7,843 bases of DNA from Candidatus Ratteibacteria bacterium (GCA_028715665.1 JAQURI010000071.1:1-7843); one strand, 5' to 3'; shown: positions 1 to 7,427, numbered from the stretch's first letter. The notes: generated from the sequence alone by a model not told the origin. Numbers and translations: made by a program.

Positions 1-599
1 AGATGGTGGGCACGGACGGAAGAAGACTTTCTTTAATTGAAGAGGTGATCGGGGCGGAACCCGCCAAACAGAAGAAAAGCTGTATTTTGCCCATAAAAAC
101 ATGTAATGAAATTATAAGAATAATGGGGGACGAAGAATTATTGTTGACGTTAGGAGAAAAACAGATAAATCTCGTTCAAAAAAACATTTCTCTTACATCG
201 AGGTTAATAGAGGGAGAATTCCCCGATTATAACAAGGTCATTCCCAAGAATTTTCAGCAAAAACTTCTAATTAACAGGCAAGAACTGATAGATGCGGTCA
301 CGAGGGCTTATGTTTTGACCAAAGAAAAGGGCGGCTCCGTAAAGTTCGACGTCCAAAAAGAGTTCATGGTTGTCAACTCCAAAGTTCCGGAAATCGGGGA
401 ATCTTCGGAACAGATAATGATTAAAAACGGAGAAAAAGAAATGCAAATAGCTTTTGACCCGGAATACACCCTTGATGTATTGAAAGTCATAGACGGCAAA
501 GAAGTCTTTCTGGGTTTAAATTCCGCAAAAGAGGCCGCGCTCTTTAGGCCGATGGACAACGAAAAATTTGTTTATGTCCTAATGCCGATGGAAATTTAA
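1..599 (+). CDS. dnaN: DNA polymerase III subunit beta (sliding clamp), 5'-truncated by window edge
   Basis: This is the C-terminal 198 residues or so of the beta sliding clamp, the ring that tethers DNA polymerase III to DNA and recruits many repair proteins. The frame is already open at base 1, and the ATG at 3 is internal: it begins in the clamp motif usually read as VATDGHRL (here VGTDGRRL), which lies near residue 170 in the family. About 170 residues are therefore missing. Further support is RLIEGEFPDYNKVIP at visible residues 67-81, the expected boundary of domains two and three, and the C-terminus YVLMPMEI, which matches the conserved YVxMPM ending that helps form the partner-binding pocket. 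The stop TAA at 597-599 is one base before the next start, so the two genes are almost certainly translationally coupled. Normally dnaA lies just upstream. Confidence 0.97.
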   Translation, partial: MVGTDGRRLSLIEEVIGAEPAKQKKSCILPIKTCNEIIRIMGDEELLLTLGEKQINLVQKNISLTSRLIEGEFPDYNKVIPKNFQQKLLINRQELIDAVTRAYVLTKEKGGSVKFDVQKEFMVVNSKVPEIGESSEQIMIKNGEKEMQIAFDPEYTLDVLKVIDGKEVFLGLNSAKEAALFRPMDNEKFVYVLMPMEI

Positions 600-600
600 T

Positions 601-906
601 ATGGCTAAAAACGGGCCAGAACCTCTAAGCAAAATTTTAGAGAAAGTTTGTAAAAGGATAGAGAAACAAAAAAAAGAAAAAACGGAAATTTCCGAGGTTT
701 TCGATAAGCTCAAGTTAGTTTTAGGAAAGAACATAAGCACTCATGTTAAGCCGTATAAAATTTACAGAAAAAAACTTATTATTTTAGTTAATGCCCCGGT
801 ATACTTACAGGAGCTTCTTTTTAAAAAAGAGAAGATAATAGAGGCGGTAAATAAAACTTTTGGCAAGGAAGTAATAAAAAACGTTAACTTCAGGGTGGGA
901 GAATAA
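601..906 (+). CDS. dciA: DUF721 / DciA-family protein, probable helicase loader
   Basis: A small basic 101-residue protein of the DUF721 family. DciA members act at the fork with the replicative helicase DnaB and are thought to be the ancestral loader in bacteria lacking phage-derived DnaC or DnaI. The family pattern is visible: LGKNISTHVKPYKI at 41-54 (usually vG..ia.ht.P), the strand KKLIILVNAP at 57-66, YLQELLFKKEKIIEAVN at 68-84 (usually W..eL....il..lN) and IKNVNFRVG at 92-100. The tryptophans common in the family are replaced (Y68, and none near residues 35-40), so it is a diverged copy. Residues 1-30 are charged and lysine-rich. It starts one base after dnaN stops, and its TAA shares a base with the gyrB ATG. 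No strong ribosome site precedes it, as expected if translation is coupled to dnaN. It stands where recF often lies. Confidence 0.8.
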   Translation: MAKNGPEPLSKILEKVCKRIEKQKKEKTEISEVFDKLKLVLGKNISTHVKPYKIYRKKLIILVNAPVYLQELLFKKEKIIEAVNKTFGKEVIKNVNFRVGE

Positions 907-3377
907 TGCGGAAAGAAGACCAGAAAGATTACACGGCAAAAAGCATTCATGTTCTTAAGGGTGCGGATGCAGTAAGAAAGAGACCGAGTATGTATATTGG
1001 CAGCGTCTCCGAAAGGGGCCTTCACCAATTAGTTGAAGAAATCGTTGCCAATTCCATAGACGAGGCAATGGCTGGATATTGCGACGAGATAAGTGTTACT
1101 GTACATGTTGATAACTCCTTAACGGTTATAGATAACGGCAGAGGCATTCCAGTTGACGAACATCCAGGTTCGAACAAATCCGCAATGGAAGTTGCAATAA
1201 CGACTCTTCATGCCGGCGGGAAATTTGATAATAAAGCATATCAGGTTGCCGGCGGTTTGCACGGGGTAGGCGTTTCCGTTGTATGTGCGCTTTCGGAATG
1301 GATGGAAGTAGAAGTTATGCGGGACGGCAAAATATATTCCATGAAATTTGCCCGCGGGAAGGCGACAACGCCCTTGCAAATAGTGGGAAAAAGCAAAACG
1401 ACAGGGACAAAAGTGAGTTTTATGCCGGATGACGAAATTTTTACCACAACCGAATTTAACGACGATATTATTATTCCTCGCCTTCGCGAATTGGCATTTT
1501 TAAATAAAGGTATAAAAATAAATTTTCTTAACGAGAAGACCGACAAAGAAGAAAAATTCTTTTTTGAAGGCGGAATCTCGTCCTTCGTCCTGTATTTAAG
1601 CAAAAACAAGGGAATACTGCATGATAAACCGATTTATTTCGAAAACACAAAAGATAAAATCATTATAGAATTTGCTATCCTTTTTACGCAGGAATATAAA
1701 GAACAAATCTTTTCTTTTGCCAACAATATCAATACGCATGAGGGCGGGACGCATCTTTCGGGTTTCAAAGCAGGTTTGACACGAGCTATAAACGATTATA
1801 TGCATAAATATTTCTCAGAAAAAGAAATCCAGGATTTGCAGCTTTCCGGCGAGGACATACGTGAAGGAATGATAGGTATAATAAGCGTAAAACTGCCTGA
1901 GCCGCAATTCGAAGGACAAACCAAGACCCGCCTTGGCAACAGTGAAGTTCAGGGCATCGTCAGTTCTTATACTTATGAAAAATTAGGCGAATTTTTACAA
2001 GAAAATCCGTCTGTGGCGCGGCAGGTAATAGAAAAATGCATTACCGCAGCAAGAGCGCGCGAAGCGGCAAGGAAAGCGCGAGAACTGGTAAGGAGAAAAG
2101 GTGCGCTCGATTCGGCGACATTACCGGGCAAACTTGCCGATTGCTCGGAAAGAGACCCAACGAAGACGGAACTTTTTTTAGTAGAAGGGGATTCTGCCGG
2201 CGGCTCAGCTAAACAGGCAAGAGACAGAAGGACACAGGCAATCCTGCCTTTAAAAGGAAAAATTTTAAACGTGCAGAAAGCGCGAATGGATAAAATTATA
2301 AGAAATGACGAAATATGCACCATGATAACCGCTTTGGGTGCGGGCATAGACGAAGACTTTGATATCAGCAAGTTAAGATATGGCCGCGTGATCCTTATGA
2401 CGGATGCCGATATAGACGGTTCCCACATTAGAACGCTTCTTTTGACTTTCTTTTATAGACAAATGGCGCCCTTGATTGAAAAAGGAAGCGTTTACATTGC
2501 CCAGCCGCCTCTATATAAGGTAAAAAGAGGTAAAAAAGAGATATATGTCCAGAACGAGGAACAGTTGACGTCTTTTGTTATTAAAGAGGGAATAGAAGGA
2601 ATAACGGTTCAAGATGTTGCAAAAAAGAAAGACATTCCTGAAAATAAAATCAAAGAGATTATCGAGCTTCTTTTACAGGTGGAAAAGATATCTCCCGCAT
2701 TAAAACGCAAGGGCATTACTCTCGGAAAATATCTTAAAAACAGCTCTCCTGAAGGAAAACTCCCGTTATATGAAGTGAAAAAAGAAGATGAACAACACTT
2801 TTTCTATACCGAAAAAGAATTGGCTTCTTTTATGGAAAAAATCGAAAAGAAAACAGTTACTCAAGACAGAGAAGAAAAAGACAATCAGACGGAAAAGCAA
2901 GGTGATTTGAATTTCAAACCCGTCCCTAAAAAAACCAGCATGTTTTTTGGTTATACGCAGGGGGGATGGGAAGTGAGAGAATTTGCCGAATCTCGCCAGA
3001 TTGAAAAAATCATGGCGAAACTGGAAGAAAACGGCATAAACCTTAAGGCAATTCCTTCCGGCGAAAAGCCCGCATATAAAATAAAAAGCGATAGCGAGGA
3101 ACATAACGTTTCTTCGGGTCTGCATTTGTTGGAGAAAATAAAAGAATTGGGAAGGAAAGGCCTTTCAATACAGCGATACAAAGGGCTTGGAGAAATGAAC
3201 CCGGAACAACTCTGGGAAACCACTATGAATCCCGAAAAAAGAACACTTGTGCAGATACGATTGGAAGACGCTTATGCTGCGGATGAAATTTTCACTATGC
3301 TTATGGGTGACGAGGTGGAGCCGCGCAGGGAATATATCCAGACCCACGCATTGGAAGTGCAGAACTTGGATATATAA
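906..3377 (+). CDS. gyrB: DNA gyrase subunit B with an E. coli-type insertion
   Basis: The ATPase subunit of DNA gyrase, 823 residues. It works with GyrA to introduce negative supercoils. Domains in order: GHKL ATPase (about 10-225) with catalytic E45, N49, DNGRGIP at 76-82 and GGLHGVGVSVV at 116-126; transducer (about 226-400) with the QTKTRLGN switch at 338-345; TOPRIM with EGDSAGG at 428-434, PLKGKILNVQKAR at 448-460 and DADIDGSHIRT at 500-510, so metal ligands E428, D500 and D502 are kept; then an insertion of about 200 residues (548-750); then the conserved tail RYKGLGEMNPEQLW at 757-770. The insertion is in the same place as the one that makes E. coli GyrB about 800 residues instead of about 640. 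The TOPRIM wording fits GyrB better than ParE. GGGTGGGAG precedes the ATG, which overlaps the dciA stop. gyrA is not the next gene. Confidence 0.97.
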   Translation: MRKEDQKDYTAKSIHVLKGADAVRKRPSMYIGSVSERGLHQLVEEIVANSIDEAMAGYCDEISVTVHVDNSLTVIDNGRGIPVDEHPGSNKSAMEVAITTLHAGGKFDNKAYQVAGGLHGVGVSVVCALSEWMEVEVMRDGKIYSMKFARGKATTPLQIVGKSKTTGTKVSFMPDDEIFTTTEFNDDIIIPRLRELAFLNKGIKINFLNEKTDKEEKFFFEGGISSFVLYLSKNKGILHDKPIYFENTKDKIIIEFAILFTQEYKEQIFSFANNINTHEGGTHLSGFKAGLTRAINDYMHKYFSEKEIQDLQLSGEDIREGMIGIISVKLPEPQFEGQTKTRLGNSEVQGIVSSYTYEKLGEFLQENPSVARQVIEKCITAARAREAARKARELVRRKGALDSATLPGKLADCSERDPTKTELFLVEGDSAGGSAKQARDRRTQAILPLKGKILNVQKARMDKIIRNDEICTMITALGAGIDEDFDISKLRYGRVILMTDADIDGSHIRTLLLTFFYRQMAPLIEKGSVYIAQPPLYKVKRGKKEIYVQNEEQLTSFVIKEGIEGITVQDVAKKKDIPENKIKEIIELLLQVEKISPALKRKGITLGKYLKNSSPEGKLPLYEVKKEDEQHFFYTEKELASFMEKIEKKTVTQDREEKDNQTEKQGDLNFKPVPKKTSMFFGYTQGGWEVREFAESRQIEKIMAKLEENGINLKAIPSGEKPAYKIKSDSEEHNVSSGLHLLEKIKELGRKGLSIQRYKGLGEMNPEQLWETTMNPEKRTLVQIRLEDAYAADEIFTMLMGDEVEPRREYIQTHALEVQNLDI

Positions 3378-3410
3378 GAAAGTCAAAACTCAAAAGTAAA
3401 AAGGTAAATC
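3378..3410 (+). repeat. A-rich tract of degenerate short repeats after gyrB
   Basis: Directly after the gyrB stop is a run of near-repeats of 6-8 bases: AAAGTC, AAAACTC, AAAAGT, AAAAAGGT, AAATC. It is followed at once by a GC-rich imperfect hairpin, CCCTCCA (3413-3419) against TGGCGGG (3428-3434), with one mismatch and an 8-nt loop. No T-run follows, so this is not a normal intrinsic terminator. It may be slippage-prone spacer or part of an interspersed element. Confidence 0.4.
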
Positions 3411-3444
3411 CCCCCTCCACCAAACTCTGGCGGGCAGGTGTGAT

Positions 3445-3474
3445 TTGGAATTTATAGAAATCTTCTGTTAAAAT
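3445..3474 (+). promoter_or_regulatory. Candidate sigma70-type promoter for tRNA-Leu
   Basis: TTGGAA (3445-3450, four of six matches to TTGACA) and TAAAAT (3469-3474, five of six matches to TATAAT) are separated by 18 bp. Initiation about seven bases further on would leave a leader of roughly eight nucleotides before the tRNA, which suits a tRNA gene transcribed separately from gyrB. The boxes were found by eye. Confidence 0.5.
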
Positions 3475-3488
3475 TATTTGGTAATTAC

Positions 3489-3575
3489 GCCGGAGTGGTG
3501 GAACTGGCAGACGCGCGGGATTCAAAATCCCGTCCTGGCGACAGGGTGTGGGTTCAACTCCCACCTCCGGCACCA
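3489..3575 (+). tRNA. tRNA-Leu, anticodon CAA (reads UUG)
   Basis: A complete 87-nt class II tRNA with the 3' CCA encoded (3573-3575). The acceptor stem GCCGGAG (3489-3495) pairs with CTCCGGC (3565-3571), and A3572 is the discriminator, the usual leucine identity base. The anticodon stem CGGGA/TCCCG encloses the loop TTCAAAA, placing anticodon CAA at 3523-3525. The long variable arm CCTG-GCGA-CAGG is typical of leucine tRNAs. The T arm is GTGGG-TTCAACT-CCCAC (3548-3564). It lies between gyrB and the end of the convergent PIN-TRAM gene, with 58 bp separating it from that gene's stop codon. Confidence 0.97.
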
Positions 3576-3633
3576 GCCTTATAAATAAAAATAAGTAGAG
3601 AGAAAAGAGAGAAAAAAATTATCTTATTCTTTA

Positions 3634-4659
3634 TTATTTTTCGTTGTCCCGGGAGTGCGACCGGGACTTCCCTCCGCTTTTTTGCTGCTGGCCGAAAATC
3701 ATTCTTCCCGCAGAAGTTTGCAGGACCGAAGTCACTTCCACGGTCAATTCTTCGCCTATTAGCCCCCGCGCATTTTCCACAACGACCATTGTTCCGTCAT
3801 CCAGATATGCTATACCCTGGTTAGGTTCTTTGCCTTCTTTGACTATTCTTATTTTCAGTTCTTCGCTCGGCAGAATTACCGGCTTTAAAGCATTAGCCAG
3901 CTCGTTTATGTTAAAGATAGTTATCCCTTGCAGTTTTGCTATCTTGTTTAGGTTATAGTCGTTTGTGACGATTACTCCGTTTAATGTTCTTGCCAGTTGG
4001 ATCAGTTTGGAATCCACCTCTTTTATTTCCGGGAAATCTTTTTCTTCGATTACAATTTCCAACGAACCGCTTTTTTGCATTCGGTTTAAAATATCCAGCC
4101 CGCGTCTTCCTCTTTTTCTTCTCAACGGAATGGTCGAATCGGCAATTTTTTGAAGTTCATTCAATATGAATTTGGGAATTATTATTACACCTTCAAGAAA
4201 ACCCGTTTCAGCTATATCGGCAATCCGTCCGTCGATTATTACTGACGTATCCAATATTTTCCATTTTTTTTCTTCGTCACGGGAAAGGTGAGGAAGCAGC
4301 ACCCTGAACTCCTCCCGTTTGCGCCAAGAGACCATCATCCCCAAATATCCCATAGCCAAGGCAATCCCGACCCTTAAAATAAGAGATACCTCCGGAGTGA
4401 AAGGGAAATTTAAAACCGTCCCTGTTATCAGGTTTGCCAAAATAAGTCCAATTAACAAACCTATAGAACCGGCAATAAGTCCTTTCGGAGGAGTTCTTCT
4501 TAAACCCCACTCAAGAAACAAAATAGCTGTTGCCCAGATAGCACCCCAAAGCACACCCCAAACCGGGGGATAAAATACATGGCCCAGACCCTCTGAAAAA
4601 TAAATGCCTGTTACTATGCAGAAAATCGCAAAAAGCACACGAATTATAATGCCGAACAT
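3634..4659 (-). CDS. Membrane-anchored PIN-TRAM domain protein (YacL-like)
   Basis: A 341-residue protein of the YacL type. The N-terminus has about four hydrophobic segments (roughly 3-25, 32-52, 59-82, 90-111). A cytoplasmic PIN nuclease-like domain follows (about 132-255), with the acidic residues D137 and D143 in ILDTSVIIDGR, E168, D216 and D234 in VTNDYN, so the metal-binding set looks intact. A TRAM RNA-binding domain (about 262-325) includes the GIAYLDDGTMVVVENA stretch. The tail (327-341) is rich in Ser, Arg and Lys and probably disordered. PIN domains are usually metal-dependent RNases; the substrate here is unknown. Start choice is supported by a strong ribosome site, GAGGTGA at 4664-4670, five bases from the ATG. 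It is the last gene of the dnaB-radA unit, 47 bp after radA. In Bacillus a YacL homologue lies near radA with disA between them; here disA is absent. Confidence 0.9.
   Translation of the reverse strand: MFGIIIRVLFAIFCIVTGIYFSEGLGHVFYPPVWGVLWGAIWATAILFLEWGLRRTPPKGLIAGSIGLLIGLILANLITGTVLNFPFTPEVSLILRVGIALAMGYLGMMVSWRKREEFRVLLPHLSRDEEKKWKILDTSVIIDGRIADIAETGFLEGVIIIPKFILNELQKIADSTIPLRRKRGRRGLDILNRMQKSGSLEIVIEEKDFPEIKEVDSKLIQLARTLNGVIVTNDYNLNKIAKLQGITIFNINELANALKPVILPSEELKIRIVKEGKEPNQGIAYLDDGTMVVVENARGLIGEELTVEVTSVLQTSAGRMIFGQQQKSGGKSRSHSRDNEK
3646..3667. other. Inverted repeat inside the 3' end of the PIN-TRAM gene
   Basis: GTCCCGG (3646-3652) and CCGGGAC (3661-3667) form a perfect 7-bp GC-rich stem with an 8-nt loop. 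Read on the - strand it lies in the last codons of the PIN-TRAM gene; read on the + strand it is downstream of tRNA-Leu and followed after 9 nt by six T's (3677-3683 region). It could help end one or both converging transcripts, but the geometry is not that of a standard terminator. Part of the symmetry comes from the repeated Ser-Arg codons TCC CGG. Confidence 0.35.
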
Positions 4660-4706
4660 AATTTCACCTCGCTTTTTATATATAAATAAAGCAATGCCGG
4701 ATTAAT

Positions 4707-6074
4707 TTAATTATTAAAAAACTTCTTAAGCGCGGACACAATGTCTTTCACGCCTATATATTCTATCTTCCCGCCCGCTTTTTCAGCTGCGGACAAAGAA
4801 GATAGGTTCACGTCAGGTAGTATACACTTTTTAAATCCCAATTTCTCCGCTTCTTTGATTCTTGCCTTGATATTGGATACGCCCCGCACCTCGCCGGACA
4901 GGCCCACTTCGCCGACAAAAAGCGCTCCTTGAGGTAGAGGTTTATTTTTCAATGAAGAAACAATCGCAAAAATCAAAGGCAAATCTACTGCGGTTTCTTC
5001 TATCTTGATTCCTCCCACGACATTTATAAATAAATCATATTTATGAAGCGGTGCGCCAAAGGTTTTTTCAAGCACGGCCAACAAAAGAAGCGCTCTGTTA
5101 TAATCCACCCCCGTTATAACTCTTCTCGGGAAATTTATGGACATGGATGCACTTACAAGCGCCTGAATTTCCACCAAAAGCGGCCTTGTTCCCTCGATGG
5201 AAGAAGCAATAACGGTTCCCGCTGCAGGCGAAGGGCTATGTGACATAAAAATTTCCGATGGGTTCGGTATTTCTTTTAAGCCCCTTTCCGTCATTTCAAA
5301 GACCCCGATTTCCTGGGTGGAACCAAACCTGTTTTTGAAGGTCTTCAGGATGCGGAATGGTCCCGTTTTTTCTCCTTCGAAATAAAGAACGACATCTACC
5401 ATATGCTCCAATACTCTCGGGCCTGCAATCACCCCCTCTTTGGTGACATGGCCTATAAGAAACAGAGCTTTAGAATTTTTTTTTGCAAGTTGTATCAAAT
5501 CCGAAGCACATTCTCGTAATTGTGACACTGAGCCTGCGGAAGAATTAATACCATTTTTATATGCCGTCTGTATTGAATCCAACACAATCCAGTCGGGCGA
5601 GGTCTCTTCTATGAATTTTATTATCCTTTCCAAACTAACTTCGCAGAGAATGCTTAAAGAAGAAGACAATATCTTTAATCTGTCGGCTCTTAACTTGATT
5701 TGTGACAGGGATTCCTCTCCGGATACATAAAGGACTTTTTTGCCTTTTTGCGAAGCGACTGCCGCAGCTTGCAAAAGAAGTGTTGACTTCCCTATTCCCG
5801 GCTCTCCGCCTATCAAAATAACGTCGCCCTCTACCGTACCCCCGCCCAAGACCCTGTCGAATTCGGCTATTCCCGTTGTAAATCTTTTTTGTTCTTTTTC
5901 TTTTATCTGCGAAAGGGCAACCGGTTCATTACCCCATATATGTTGGCCTTGGGACTGACTTCCCGTTTCTTCCAAAAGAGTATTCCAGCTATTGCAGGAA
6001 GGACATTTACCTAACCATTTTATAGAAGTATAACCGCAGTTTTGACAAACAAAAGCCGCTTTCTGGTTTCCCAT
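4707..6074 (-). CDS. radA: DNA repair protein RadA (branch-migration helicase)
   Basis: A 455-residue RadA/Sms, the usual family length. RadA is a hexameric DnaB-like helicase that drives branch migration of RecA-made recombination intermediates. Domains in order: an N-terminal four-cysteine zinc finger (C10, C13, C24, C27); a RecA-type ATPase with Walker A GGEPGIGKST at 89-98 and Walker B WIVLDSIQT at 162-170; the RadA signature KNRFG at 247-251; and a C-terminal Lon-like domain (about 285-455), which in this family serves as a scaffold and DNA-binding part, not a protease. All diagnostic motifs are intact. It starts six bases after the dnaB stop with only a weak ribosome site inside the dnaB end, so translation is probably coupled to dnaB. 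The PIN-TRAM gene follows 47 bp later. Confidence 0.97.
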   Translation of the reverse strand: MGNQKAAFVCQNCGYTSIKWLGKCPSCNSWNTLLEETGSQSQGQHIWGNEPVALSQIKEKEQKRFTTGIAEFDRVLGGGTVEGDVILIGGEPGIGKSTLLLQAAAVASQKGKKVLYVSGEESLSQIKLRADRLKILSSSLSILCEVSLERIIKFIEETSPDWIVLDSIQTAYKNGINSSAGSVSQLRECASDLIQLAKKNSKALFLIGHVTKEGVIAGPRVLEHMVDVVLYFEGEKTGPFRILKTFKNRFGSTQEIGVFEMTERGLKEIPNPSEIFMSHSPSPAAGTVIASSIEGTRPLLVEIQALVSASMSINFPRRVITGVDYNRALLLLAVLEKTFGAPLHKYDLFINVVGGIKIEETAVDLPLIFAIVSSLKNKPLPQGALFVGEVGLSGEVRGVSNIKARIKEAEKLGFKKCILPDVNLSSLSAAEKAGGKIEYIGVKDIVSALKKFFNN

Positions 6075-6080
6075 AAGGAC

Positions 6081-7418
6081 TCATTCTTCACTTATATATG
6101 CCAGGTCTTCAAATCTCGTATATTGTTTGATAAAGGACATTTGTATGGTCCCGGTTGGACCGTTTCTCTGTTTAGCGATATTTAGCTCAGCTTTGCCTTT
6201 AACCTCTTCGTCGTCGGGCTTATAATACTCCTCTCGCAGTAAAAGCATTACCACATCAGCATCCTGCTCTAATGCCCCGGATTCTCTTAAATCTGAAAGT
6301 ATCGGACGCCGGTCTTCCCCCCGCGTTTCGACTCTGCGCGAGAGCTGGGAAACGGCAATTACCGGAATATGCAGTTCTCTCGCTAACCCTTTCAGTGCTC
6401 GTGATATTTCGGCTATTTCCTGCTGGCGGTTTTCCGAGGCGCTTTCGGAGCTCATAAGTTGTATATAGTCCAAAATAAGCAGAGAAATATCTTGTTTTGC
6501 TTTTAATCTCCTTGCTTTAGCTCGTAGCTCCAAGGCATTAAGAGAGGATGAATCGTCTATGAATATCGGGGCATCGAAAAGAACTCCCGCGCCTATTGAT
6601 AATTTAGGTTCGTCTTCCTCCGCTAAATATCCCGTTCTCAATTTGTGCGAATCAACCCTTGCCTCCATACACAGAAATCGCTCCGCCACCTGCTCTTTAG
6701 ACATCTCAAGAGAAAATATCGCGACAGGTTTTTTTTCTTCCACGGCGATATTCCTTGCAATGTTCAAAGCAAAACTCGTTTTTCCCATAGAGGGCCTTCC
6801 GGCAATTATTATGAGTTCTGAAGGATGAAGTCCGGAAGTCCTTTCATCCAAATCTTTGAATCCGGTCGGAAGCCCCGTAATATGTTCTTTCTTTCTGACG
6901 AGTTCGTCTATAAGTTCCATGGAAATGAGGTCTTTTATAGAGACGAAACCGGAGGAGACTTTTTGTTGGGCGATATTAAAAATACTTTGCTCTGCTTTGT
7001 CAAGGAGTTTTGAACCGTCTTCTTTGCCGTCATAACATTTATTTATTATGTCGGAAGATATGTCGATAAGTTCTCTTAAAATGGCTTTTTCTCTTACGAT
7101 TGTTGCATAGTGTTCTATATTTGCGGGAGTCGGAATCGCAGATAGGAGAGTGCTTAAAAAAGAAGCTCCGCCTATTTTTTCCAGTTCGCCTTTCTTTTTT
7201 AATCTGTCGGTAAGAGATATCAGGTCTATCGGTTTATCGTCATTATAAAGGTCCAGTATTGCCCTAAAAATCAACTGATGCTCTTTGCGGTAAAAATGCT
7301 CGGGTTTTAATTTTTCACCCGCAATATCTATCAGGTTTTTATCAAGCAGAATAGAACCTAAAACGGCAATTTCCGCTTCTATGTTTTGAGGAGGAACTCT
7401 TTCAAAAGAATCTTTCAT
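6081..7418 (-). CDS. dnaB: Replicative DNA helicase DnaB
   Basis: A 445-residue hexameric helicase that unwinds the parental duplex at the fork. The N-terminal primase-interacting domain (about 5-110) opens with VPPQNIEAEIAVLGSILLD. The C-terminal RecA-type motor begins near 180 with TGLPTGFKDLDERTSGL and carries Walker A GRPSMGKTS at 207-215, catalytic E238 in SLEMS, Walker B LLILDYIQLM at 313-322, SQLSRRVE at 357-364 and the arginine-finger region KQRNGPTG at 416-423. No intein interrupts it, though dnaB is a common intein site. The start is fixed by GAGGT at 7428-7432, nine bases upstream, and by the match to the family N-terminus. It leads the dnaB-radA-PIN-TRAM unit; upstream is the 225-bp hairpin-rich gap after frr. 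A weak promoter-like pair (7464-7469 and 7440-7445) is too poor to call. Confidence 0.98.
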   Translation of the reverse strand: MKDSFERVPPQNIEAEIAVLGSILLDKNLIDIAGEKLKPEHFYRKEHQLIFRAILDLYNDDKPIDLISLTDRLKKKGELEKIGGASFLSTLLSAIPTPANIEHYATIVREKAILRELIDISSDIINKCYDGKEDGSKLLDKAEQSIFNIAQQKVSSGFVSIKDLISMELIDELVRKKEHITGLPTGFKDLDERTSGLHPSELIIIAGRPSMGKTSFALNIARNIAVEEKKPVAIFSLEMSKEQVAERFLCMEARVDSHKLRTGYLAEEDEPKLSIGAGVLFDAPIFIDDSSSLNALELRAKARRLKAKQDISLLILDYIQLMSSESASENRQQEIAEISRALKGLARELHIPVIAVSQLSRRVETRGEDRRPILSDLRESGALEQDADVVMLLLREEYYKPDDEEVKGKAELNIAKQRNGPTGTIQMSFIKQYTRFEDLAYISEE

Positions 7419-7427
7419 GACACATTT

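Noticed and set aside
906..3377. Topoisomerase IV subunit ParE as an alternative to GyrB
   Set aside because: The TOPRIM wording (SAGGSAKQARDRRTQAILPLKG), the QTKTRLGN motif and the dnaN-dciA context all fit GyrB.
3301..3573. A 90-codon frame on the - strand across the tRNA
   Set aside because: It runs through the complement of tRNA-Leu and the end of gyrB. Frames read through tRNAs in this way are a common false prediction.
3644..3958. A 104-codon frame on the + strand
   Set aside because: It is antisense to the well-supported PIN-TRAM gene and has no domain-like sequence. Other frames opposite gyrB, radA and dnaB were rejected for the same reason.
6081..7418. An intein in dnaB, radA or gyrB
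   Set aside because: All nucleotide-binding motifs are continuous and protein lengths fit intein-free families. The GyrB length is explained by the TOPRIM-tail insertion.
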